A DNA stretch of 64,000 nucleotides, from positions 7,825,955 to 7,889,954 of the forward strand of contig NC_092701.1 in NCBI RefSeq assembly GCF_964275005.1, given 5' to 3'. The translations under genes were made by a program, and so were the position numbers. The notes below the pieces were generated by a model. It was not told the DNA's origin and made no database searches. It worked only from the letters and a program-made list of their open reading frames with translations. This document shows, one piece after another, positions 27,501-39,500 of the stretch (positions are counted from its first letter, which is position 1; the number at the start of each line of letters is the position of its first letter). This DNA is from Diadema setosum. Its lineage: Eukaryota; Echinodermata; Echinoidea; Diadematoida; Diadematidae.

Positions 27501-30500
27501 AAAGACGAGCTGACTTTGCTGCAACAAATATTTCCCATAGACACATACTCGAGTATACTCGGGACTAGTCTTCAACAGCTTAAGTTGCAGAGCTCTGCTT
27601 GTTTTTTTCTCTGTTTGACTCCATCAGCTTTGGGAATCACTGATCTGCAATAATGACATGGAGGTGGGATTGTTTTGTTGGGGGGGGGGGGGATAGAAGA
27701 AATGAGATGTTATAGGTCTTACCACTTGTGTGCAGTCTGAGAGCGTACGTGGTGATGTCGGTGGTGATGGTGAAGTATGGAATCCACAGATCCTCAATCT
27801 GCTTATCACCAAACAGGCCCCTGATAGACTTGTTGAAGTTGTGCCCTGTATGACGTTAGTACACAAAAAAATTGAGCAATTTACATCATGACGAACACAA
27901 GAGCAGGTGCTATATACCTAAAAGTTGAGCATTTTAAAGATATCTGCATGTAAATATGACGGAATGCAAGTTATCACAGATTTCCAATAGAAACTTTGGT
28001 GTGTGTTTGGACGTTTGAATTTATGTTATGTGACCACGACTAAGGACACACTTAAATGTTTATGATCAAGCTACCACGGGACCAACTGCTTTTAAGTCCC
28101 CTCCAAAGGACTGTGCAATTAAGTATGAAGCACTTTGTCTGGAGCACAATTGCTCATGATGTAAACCATGGTTTTATCTACTGAGTCACAACCGTGCCTC
28201 ATAAATGCCATTAGACTAAGTTGGTAATTGATTGTATCGCTGTGATATATGAATAAATAAGCTCATGCAATATGCTGGCAAACTAAGTCCTCCTGACAAT
28301 AATGATGGATTTTTTTGTTTCTTCATTCATGTTGAGGTGTTCAAGTACAAAATTGTACGTAACGATGCTTTATGTGATAAGTAAAGTGCTACACAAAACA
28401 TTTTCTGATTTCTGATTTGTATGAAAATAAAAAAATGTTACACACTCATTCACCAGTGCAAGATCCAATCTTTTTTCTTCTTTTTTTTTTTTTTTTGGGG
28501 GGGGGGGGGGCATAATGGATGCATGGGATGCAAATGTATCTTCATGCTATTGAATTCATAAATCTACTACCCGTTGCCAACTTAAAACATATAGACAAAT
28601 AAAAAAAAATACTTAATACAAACTGTAACAAGGAAAAGTAGAAATTACGCAGTGCGTAATATATGTCCCCGCCAGAAGTAGCATTTTGTAGCCAATGTAC
28701 AATACAGGTCAAAAATCAAGGTCAAAGGTCAAAGAAGTCAAAGGTCAAAATTCTGTGGAGAAGTTTTGAAGCCCTCACCTAGTGCCATCACATAAAGCTA
28801 ACGGAATCGAAATCGGGTTAGAAATGGCGAAGGAGTAGCATTTTGAAGCAAAATGTACAATATAGGTCAAAGGTCAAGGTCAAAGGTCACAACTGAAATT
28901 CTGTGTAGAAGACTCCCATGTAGTACTATCATATAAAGCAAAAAGAATCAAAATTGGCTCATAAATGACAGAGAAGTAGCAAACTGAACATTTTGATCAC
29001 ACACGGATGCACACACAGACGGATGGATGGATGGATGGACGGACGGACGGACGGACACACGGACACACACACATACGGAGCCCGTTTCATAGTCCCCTGC
29101 TCGAACTCGTTCGGCGGGGACAAAAATGGAAGACCAGAAATGCCCTAGCTGTTGAGGCAAAAAAAATAATAATCAACTGCTACTCCGATATAGCTCTACT
29201 AAGTTAAAGAAACATGTAGATGTGCTGCTGTGTAATGCACATACCATGGTCCTCACTCACGACACAACTTACAAAAAGTTCATGGTACTTTAAATAATGA
29301 TTGCAGATACCTATACCAACAAGTAAAAATGATAATGACTGGTGATTGGTTGTTACCCAACTGTTGCCTGAACAATTGCAACTTAAACAATTTCATAACA
29401 AAGTTACAAATCTCTACGATGAGAAAAAAGAGCGTTCTATTCCCAACCTGTGAACATGGCAGTGGATGGGTACGTGAGGTCGATGACCTTCTTCCACAGT
29501 GAGCCAAAGTCCAGGCAGAAGCCCGTCAGGCGCTTCTCCATGATGTTGCTGTCCACGTCCTCCGCGTACAGGGCACAGTTCAGCGCCCCGATGCTGACTC
29601 CGCCCACAATGTCAACCGGGATACCAAACTCCTCCATCGCTTTGATGATGCCCAGTTGAGACACACCCCTAAAGCAGTGGACACAATTTAGAAACATTCA
29701 GGTGATCTTATCGGCCCAATAGGAATTACATAATGAAACATACACAGTTATGCTGTTCTGTGGGGTGACAAGACCTCATAACTCAATCAGCACATATCAA
29801 AAAACCTTCCAACTCAGTTTTGAATATGAAAAATTCTGATCTGAATTCTAAGACAGCACAATTATCAATGCAATCCATAACAATGTTTCTATATTATTTG
29901 ATGTTTATGCCGATGGTTATTTTGTGGAAATCCTGTGAAAACAAATGTGATTTTTGCTGTTTGCTTTTTGTTTTTTTTGCTAGTTTTGAGTTTTGAGATA
30001 CAAGGTCACAGTCCTTCAATTATAGCAGAAATTTTCCATGACTGTATGACTTTTGACTTCATGACCTTGGTCTATACAGTAAATTGTTGTGTGGTCATAC
30101 AAATATTTCACAGCCATCAACCTGAGGAAAAAAAAAAAAAAGAATAGGAACCAAGTCATTCACAATTATCCATAGAAATCAAAAGTATGAATGGATATAT
30201 CCCTCAACATGGGTAAATGGGTGTTGTGTAAACGGCCCCACTACATGGTTGCAGGTGCAAAAAGGATTCCAGATGGCTTTCCAAACCCTTTGGTACCTGG
30301 CTCCCCCTCCGCCCAGCACCAGACCGATGGAGGTCCCCGTCAGGAAGCGGGCCAGCCGGGAGAAGTCGGACCTGATGTCCGCCTTGGTCTGGAACAGGCG
30401 GTCGTAGGTCTCCCGGACCCGGGCCGGAGAGCGTTTGCTGAACATCCTCTTCGGGCAGCGGATGTGATGGTGCGAGACGCACCACCCCCGGGCGTTCAGC

Positions 30501-33500
30501 CACTGGGCGGTGCCCAAGGGCGGTCTAGTCAGATAATGAAATTAATAAGAACTAGGGTATTACTTTGAAAATGCACAGAACTAGATGTAGGCTAACTCTT
30601 CCAGACAATATGACAGTTTGTAAATTTTTTGTCAATATATTTGTGACTCTGTGTTATTACTATAAATATTAATATTAATATTAATATTAATATTAATATT
30701 AATATTAATATTAATATTAATATTAATATTAAATATTAATATCAATATCAATATCAATATCAATATCACCATCACCATCACCATCACCATCACCCTCATC
30801 ATCATCATCATCATCATCAATCATCATCATCATTTTCCTGCACGGTTGATAAATGAGCCAGCCTCAAGCTAACAATATGAAAGCTGGCCACTTGTGAAAG
30901 TCACGCGTGACAAGATGCATACATTATAAATGGAGGATAGAGCACTGGTTGTCATGGCAACTCACTTGTAGACTCCATCCTTCTCCCGGTGGAGCAGGAT
31001 GAGCTCCTTCTGGGCTCGGACTGCCAGGGCTTCCAGCTGCTTCTCCAGCTCACTGACGTTGTTAGGATCCCGGTCAGCCAGGGCTACAATCAAGATGCTG
31101 TCAGCCTGGACCAGGTGGAAAACATTAATGGGATCGTTTAGTTTTGGTTAAGACATATCTTCAGGTTTCTGATATTTTTTGGTGAGATAATGAGAAGCCT
31201 CTCATGAAATTGAAAGAACTTGTAATTCCAAGAGGAATTCAACATTTATTTGATGGAAATTGGTTTTGAAATGGCTGAGATATCCAAAATAGAGTGATTC
31301 AAATAAAAGGTGGGACCCAACTTTTATCATGATCGCTTTGTTTTACTTTGTTTTTAGATGTCTCAGCCATTCCAAAACAGATTTTCATCAAAAAAACTTT
31401 GAATTCCTCTTAGAATGGTATGCTCTGTACCATTTCATAGGTGGTTTCTTGGTATCTCACAAAAAGTTAGAAGCCCAATCCTCATCTCTACAAATACTAT
31501 ACCATCCCTTTAAGTTATCTCATGTCAGCCTCATCATTCACATGTATGTACAAATTACAGTATGTGACATATATTTCACCATGTTTTTACTTCTGCAAAT
31601 TTTCACCAGTCAACTGATTGCTCCTGACATCAAGAAGTTGCAAAAATACTGCCACCTGCAACAAAGATGCATAATTGTCTCCGATTTTGAATGGATATTG
31701 ATAACCGTTCCGTCGACAAGAAACACTATCCCAGGCATTCTCATTCTGTCATTGCGGTTCTTGAGTGCAAATTCAGCTACTCACAACATTGCCTTTCAAG
31801 TCTTGATTCAGAATATTGGATGCGCAAACATATTTTGCATTAAGTATATCAAATATACTTTTGGTATTTATTGAGAGATAAAATTGAGAGATGAAATATG
31901 CTAATAATCCTCTCATTTACATCTCTTAATAATCTCATGCTTACCATTCTCTGAATATTTTGGGTAAAGGAGTAAAACAATAATTTTCTATTTGTCTTTT
32001 CCTGTACGTTCACGGTTCAAAATACACTTATAGAAATGCCATCTTCACTTCTATATGTCTATGCATGGTTAAAGCTGGAGTGAAAAAGATCATGATGTGT
32101 GCTTCCTTTCACTGTGTTGACCGAGGGTCATACCTGGCGGATACATCTCTGCGTCCAAGCGGTCATCCTCTTGTCCGCTTGGTAGATGACGATGCGGTGA
32201 AGGTCCTCCTGTTGACCAAGCCAGCTGGTCAGTCGATACTCATGGACACTGGACAGAAATGTACCAGTAAAAAGCAGTTTTATGATGAAGTCTACAGACT
32301 TTATACTAACAAGCAGGGAGCAACAGTACCTGCACCTGTTTTAACCCATTGAGGACGAGTCCGGAGTACACTTGGGCAAGCGTCTATGGGAAATGCATGT
32401 TGTAGCAAAATCAAACCGTCCTCAACGGGTTAATGGACATGTAATACAAGCACTCCCCACATTTTCACATCAAAATCAGCGAGGTTCTGAAAAGCAATCA
32501 GGGAGATACTGGGGCTTTACATACATTTCACTTGCCAAATGTGACTTCCAAATCACGGATGCTTTTATTTTTTTCTTGTCAGAACATGGAGAAATATTTC
32601 AGCAATCGTGGAGCCCCCTGGAAAATCTGGGATACTTGGCAGCTCAGCTACTACCATGTTGATAAATCAAACACAATTAATTAAAAGGATTGAGCGGTGC
32701 CACATTTAGCTGTTAATTGTCTACATTGTACACCTTGTATAAATTTTTATTCAGGCCCGAGGCTGTTTGAACTTTGTCATACACCTTAACTGCTTCATCA
32801 GCTTGTTCAGTAATCAGTCAAATCTACTGACTGATTTTGTGGTATGCTCCTCTACTTTCCAACAGATTTAGCCATGCATAATAATTCTTTCATTCATCAG
32901 TGATCTTATAATCCTAAAATGATGGCCAAAATGCTGTGGGGTACCTGTCTAGAGCTGAACCGCCTAATGTCTGCAGAATGTGTTCCCTGGTGAGCCTCAG
33001 AACAGAGCCTAAAAGAGAGGACATTTGATAGAATCCCGTGATAGTAATATGCAGCAACACCCTAAATGTTAACCCTAACTAGGCCGGGCTATTTAGGTAG
33101 GCCCTCCCAGGCCCCCCCCCCCCCTCCAGATCTCGGCCGTCGACCGCGCGATCGTGACAAAAATTGGCACACACATTGCCTATGATGTAATCTAAAATAC
33201 CATGAAGTCAATTTATCAAAAAATTATCATTTATACTAAATTATGCTAATTTATGCATGATGATGCATGAAATCAGACTATTTGTTATAAATCACAAAAT
33301 AAAGCTAAAAACAGGCACATTTTTTGTGTAAATATTCCTTTTAGTGTCCTGAGCAAATGTAATTAAAAAAAATTGTGACAACAGAAAAAATTCTTAAGTA
33401 TGTTATTGTTTTTTTGAATTTCTTATGTATTTCTTTGTTTTTTTACTTTATGTTTTTCATTGTTTTTTCGATGAGATTTGTCCGCGACATCGCTCCGAAC

Positions 33501-36500
33501 AAGGAAATATGTTATTCATTGATTTTAATCAATAAAACACCACAATAATCATGCTTTTATGAAATTTGCCTGTCAGCACAGTTTGCATTGAAATTGTACA
33601 CGAATTCACGTTTTTGCGCAATTTTTGGTCTGACATGCATGTACATATTTATGTGTAACTTCGGAACCCCGCACCCAGGCGTCGCAAATTTGGTGTCAAA
33701 AGATGCGGGAGACTCAAAAGAAAAAAGTCATGAAACGTCGTGGCGACAGCTTTTTGCGATTGCGATACATCACGTGGAACGTCGAGGGGGGCCTCGGAGG
33801 CCCCCCCCCCCCCCCCCCGGCCTAGTTAGGGTTAAAACACAAAACAGCTACAACAGCACCTATTATACAAATTCATGAATTTCTCCCGTCGAGATGTTTT
33901 CATTGCAACTGACTGACAAATTGCCCTACATCGACGTAAATAAGCACTGTATTGATCAGTGTTTTAGTAGTAGCCATGATAAAAAATCATGGGCGTACAT
34001 ACTCGAGCAGGATTCGAACCTACGACCTCCTGATCACCGGTGATCAGGAGGTCGTAGGTTCGAATCCTGCTCGAGTATGTACGCCCATGATTTTTTATCA
34101 TGGCTACTACTAAAACACTGATCAATACAGTGCTTATTTACGTCGATGTAGGGCAATTTGTCAATCAGTTGCAGCACCTATTATAGTTTGTCTTCTCTTC
34201 ATTTGGCTGGGCTTCATTATCATCACCTAATCTTATGTGTGTATGTGCCTGTAACTGATATTATTATTTTTGGAAAAACATATGAAACTTTAGACTGTCA
34301 TTACTTTCTCATTTTTTTTTTCTTTCTGACAAGCTTTAATAGAACTTTTCCTGTTATGTTTATTTGATAATATCCTTTTGTTTCACTCAATGAACTGCAA
34401 CATGGAGCAGATTTTCACTAGAAGAATTGAATGTCTGCTGTTATTTTGAGTGGGAACACGCTGACATGTAGTATACATAGTCACAATACTCAGGTGGCAT
34501 TTCTATCACAAAATACAGGACTCAAAAGTGTGCCATTCACACAGGTGAGTGAGTAATAACAAACAAAAACTAAACTAAAACAAAAAAGATAACTGCAAGA
34601 ACATTCAGAGGTATATAAAAAATAAATTGGAGGAGAATATACTTGCACCTTCATGGGTATAATGATGAGAAACTATACATATGGCATGCACCAAGAATGA
34701 GATATCTTTCAGACCATATCTGAGAAGATGTCACTGTTGTTGCAATTAACTTGAGCTTACTCTGTCAAAATAAGAGGTCGAATTGGTTATCTGCAAAAAG
34801 ATTGATATTGACAGAGTAAGTGCTGTGTGGTTGGTCAACATCGTGCTGCATGATTGGAACTACGTGAGGAAATGAACAGATTAAAGGGAAAGTGAAGGAT
34901 TATTGAAAATGCTCACCAATAGCACTGAGGGAATGGGTGAGTTCGAGAGCGAATCTGGCCAGGGGGACGTCGTCAGAGACAGGAATGAGAGCCACTGTGG
35001 AGAGGTTCTCTACGGTGTTTCGTCTCTCCTCCGCTGCAAAGAGCGAAATCATAGAAATGTAAGTACTTCATCAGCGAAGAGAGGGAATAGTGTTTCCATT
35101 TGAAATCACTAACTTTTGATAATAGGCTTGGAAAGACTCTGGGTGTAAGCAACTTGCGACTAGAGCACTGGAAAGCTGTGACATCTTTATGATACAGGAC
35201 TGAACAAGTATGAGTGATACCAGGCTGAAAATTCTTGAAGCTGGAAATGAATGTGCAAAGAAACAAACAATAATATTTACATCCAGTCTTCTAGCTGGTA
35301 ATCCTCATTTAGAAAACCTAGATTGATTTGCTGAATATGACACATCTCTAAAAGTTGCCTCCTGTAACGTTGCTTTTGGGTTAATCTTCCACAAAAGTGG
35401 TGAGATAAGATAAGATATCTCTATTTCACTCATGAAAGAAGTGGGTCGCTTACCCGCCAACTTGTTCGCCCCCATCTTCTCCTCCATCTGGCCGAGTAAC
35501 CTTTGACCCATGATCTGGATGAGCCGCGTCACTGTGTGGGGGAACTTGCGCTTGATGAGGTTCAGCATGCCGGTGGGCAATTTGGCCAGCTCTGTGTCTC
35601 TTTTGGGTGAGAGAGAATGTGGAGAGAATATTTGCATGCATCATGCAGAGTTGCAAACCTCTGCATGTCAAAAATCATGCTGATGTGTGGTCAAAAAAGG
35701 AGAAATTAATAAAAAAAAAATGTTTTATATACACTTAGATTTAAAAAATGTACATAATGTGAGTGACAAATTGTATAAAATACAATTCATCAGTGAAGGT
35801 GGATCCTTGCATAGGATTAAAAAAAAAACACACTCACATACAAACACAAAACAAAGTAAAGTCTGAAATTCCAGACAGTTTTACCTGATGGCATGCACTG
35901 TCGAGACTCGTTCCTTGAGGGTGAGGACCTCAATGATTCCGACAATCTCTCCTCGTCCAAACTCACCGAGGAGTTCCTTCTTACCAGTTGGTAGCTGCAC
36001 CACAGACCTCAGTCGACCATTGAGGACAATGTAGGTGCACTGCGAGGGGTCCCCCTGTCTGGAAAATGCCAAAATACATCACAGTAAAGAAAGAACTTGG
36101 ACATTTCTCTCATTCTTTCTCAACACAGATGGCATCGCCTTTGAGGGCTATTGATGGCAGAGTGCTTCACGACATAATGTCCAATGCTATGACAATTACC
36201 CCAGACCCTTCCCCAGACTCAAATCCTAATCCTAATCCTCACCCTAACCCATATTCACACCCTAACCCTACCCCTAATTCTAATAATTAACCTAGTCCTA
36301 TCACTTATCAGTATGTGGGTGGGGAGGGGGTAATATGGTAATTGTCCATGAGGGATAATTGTCCTGATATGAATTATTAAATTGTTTAATTTTTCTCTCT
36401 CCTTTATTTCCAGTGGGATACGATTTTCTGGGATTGCCATGTCCATTCTCCAGTAAGAAGCATTTGGAAACCATGCATTCAACTTTGGGGAAAAGTATGC

Positions 36501-39500
36501 AAAGACACATTTCCTCAATGTTCTTAAAAACAGTGCGATAAAGAGAAATCCCTCGAATCATGCCTCCATAGCCTCATGTTTGCTGAATGAAATGACACGA
36601 GAAGACAATTCCCTTCTCAAAGTGCAGTCTAAACGTCAGCTGCCATGTGTTGAAAAACAAAGAACAATTTACACCTAATTTTAAATAATCTAACTGACAA
36701 ATGTCAAAAGAATTTTGTGTGTGTGTGTGAACTCTGGACTGTGAAATAGTTATATGAATGAAAGAAAAAGGGGGATGTTTCTCTCAAATTTTGTGGGTTG
36801 ATTTCACTCACCTGTAGACTGCTTTACCAGCCTCCAGCTGCATCCAGTCGAGGGCAAAGTCCGTCTGGCGGACGAAGGCCGACAGCTTCCTGACGACCTG
36901 GTGTCCAACGTGCAGCACAACATGGGGACACTCCCTCATCATGCTGATGGAATTTCAAGAAATTTGAGATAAATTGTGGCATGATGTCCGCCAGTTTTTT
37001 TTTTTTTTTTTTTTGAATTTAGTGTGGACCTTACCACTGATTTTTAATGTACGATACACATGGCTTTATCATTCTGTAAGCTAAAGATATCAATGTGTCA
37101 CTTTAAGGTCATATCAGGTATGCTTATACGCTTATCATCTCATTAGCATGTACAATGGTACTTCCAAAGATCTCGACAAATAGATCATTCTTTTTTATAT
37201 ATGTGTCACTTTCATTCATAATGTGAAACAACAGACTTGCTTTTGAATTCTTGAAAACTTCTCTGACCAAAAAAAGAAAAAGTTGCACACAAAACAAATA
37301 CAGAAAGCCTCATAAGCAAAGTAATAAAAAGTCATGAGGCATTCAATTTCACTTCTCACTTAATATCAAAAATATCACTGTAGATGTTGCAATGACTAAA
37401 TCTTTTCACATCTTTAACTGATAATACAATATTCATAAAAGAATGCATTAATGGCTCAACAATGTAAAATCAAACCGTTTTCTTACATTTCAACTGATTG
37501 ACAAATTGCCCTGCATCGACGTAAATAAGCACTGAATTGATCAGTGTTTTAGTAGTAGCCATGATAAAAAAATCATGGGCATACATACTCGAGCAGGATT
37601 CGAACCTACGACCTCCTGATCACCGGACAGGCGTCATCTCCACTAGACCACCGAGCTTTCGCCCGAAAGCAAGTGTTGGTTCTAATCCTTATAGCATGCA
37701 GCGGGTACTGCTTTGTTATTCAAATTCATGATTTTCTTCCGTCGAGATGTTTTCATTGCAACTGATTGACAAATTGCCCTACATCGACGTAAATAAGCAC
37801 TGAATTGATCAGTGTTTTAGTAGTAGCCATGATAAAAAACTTACATTTACTAGTTTTTGTTGTCCCTCAGGAAAGCAGCGATTTCAAGTGGTACACACAA
37901 ACATGAAGTGTTTCTTGCCATTTTGAATATGACAATTGAATTTTGCTGTAGAAGTCGCTTCTCAAAGAGAGTAGTAACTGCCATAGAAACCATCTGCAAC
38001 AGCAAGGAAACTTTACTTTCTTTTCCCACCAAATGTGGTGGTGCGCATCCTCAAAATTTTCCCTGATAATTCCAGCAAACACAATTCCTACCTGTAGAAC
38101 ATTGTCTTGCTGATGGCCACGACACACGCGTCCTGCCTGGCCTTGACCGTGAAGAGGGTCGGCTCACCGGTCAGCACGGCCAGCTCGCCGATCATCTCGC
38201 CCGGGTGGACGACGAAGACCGTCCGCTCCTGGTCCGAGCCTTCCTCTGTTTGGATCATGGAGAATGTGCCGGTCACCACAAACATCAGGTTGGTTTCCTG
38301 GCACAGCATGGACATCAAACAAAAAGATTTCTTTTTTTTTTTCAGACATTGCAAGATCACATCATCATTATTATCACTTTCGTTATTATAATCACTCTTT
38401 AATAATTATCATCATTATTGTCATAATCATAATAATCACCATAGTAGTTAGTGCTCTCATCCTCATTTTGAAGATAACTATCATTACATGCATTATCATC
38501 ATATTCTCCATATTTTCCCCATTTCCATTGCATTCTAATTCACACTGCCAATATCGCAATCATATAGTCCCTTTTCTTCAATATCATTGCTTTGACTTAA
38601 CTTAAAAAAATAAAAACAAATATTTTTATTTCCAATATCTCAACTTCTTTCAAATGCAACAATCACAACAAATCAATGTAACGCAAAATATGTGTTAAAT
38701 TAACATCATCATTTCCAATGTGACAATAACATCAGGAGAGCACATTTTACATTTATCTAATGTCAAATCACCTTTTGATTTGGGCTTGGCATGCAAAACT
38801 TAGTAAACTCCAATTTCAATTCCATATTCTTTGGTGCTATATTGAAAAGTATGTGATTATCAACACCAGTTACATAATATGCATAAAGAGTCAATTGATT
38901 TAACCCGTTGAAGACAAGTCCCAAGAATACTCGGGCAGGTGTCTATGGGAAATGAATGCTATAGCAAAATCAGTCAGTCCTCAATGGGTTAAGCAAGGTT
39001 TAAAGTGACTAAGTAAAGTACCAGTAAGTTTAGTCTAAAAAGTGCACCTGGCAAACAGAGGTCCAAATCAAGCTGGGAAACATAATTATGTTACCACAGG
39101 AAAATATCAGAGAGGGGTAGGTCACTTAATTGATTTTGTAGTACTTTTGTCTTCATCATGTAGCTTGACTTATGCATCACAAGTTATTTGTTATTAAATT
39201 GATCGATAAAAAAAAAAAAAAAATTATGACAAATGCAGCCAACATTGCTGGCAATTCAACAGTTTTTATTTTCACTTCATCAAGCTGGATATATTCTGGT
39301 GGCTTCTTCCAATTTGGGAGTCCAGGGGAGACAAGATTGCAAGATCAACATATTCAACATACCTGATCTCCTTCCCTCACAACTGTGCTGCCAGAGGGAA
39401 TGTGGGAAAGAGCGATACGGTTGTCAAGCAGCGAAGAGTCCTGGAAACAGATTCCATGCAGACAGAATAATTATGAGTAAAACCACAAGAAATAAATAAA

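Noticed and set aside
31329-31874. 181-aa open frame on the plus strand
   Set aside because: No domain, no splice or start context, lies across an inverted-repeat element and antisense in a PNPLA6 intron.
34049-34070. B box suggesting a functional tRNA gene
   Set aside because: No full cloverleaf; the B box belongs to a SINE with target-site duplications.
36200-36290. Interstitial telomere sequence
   Set aside because: Units are irregular and mixed; not a true TTAGGG array.
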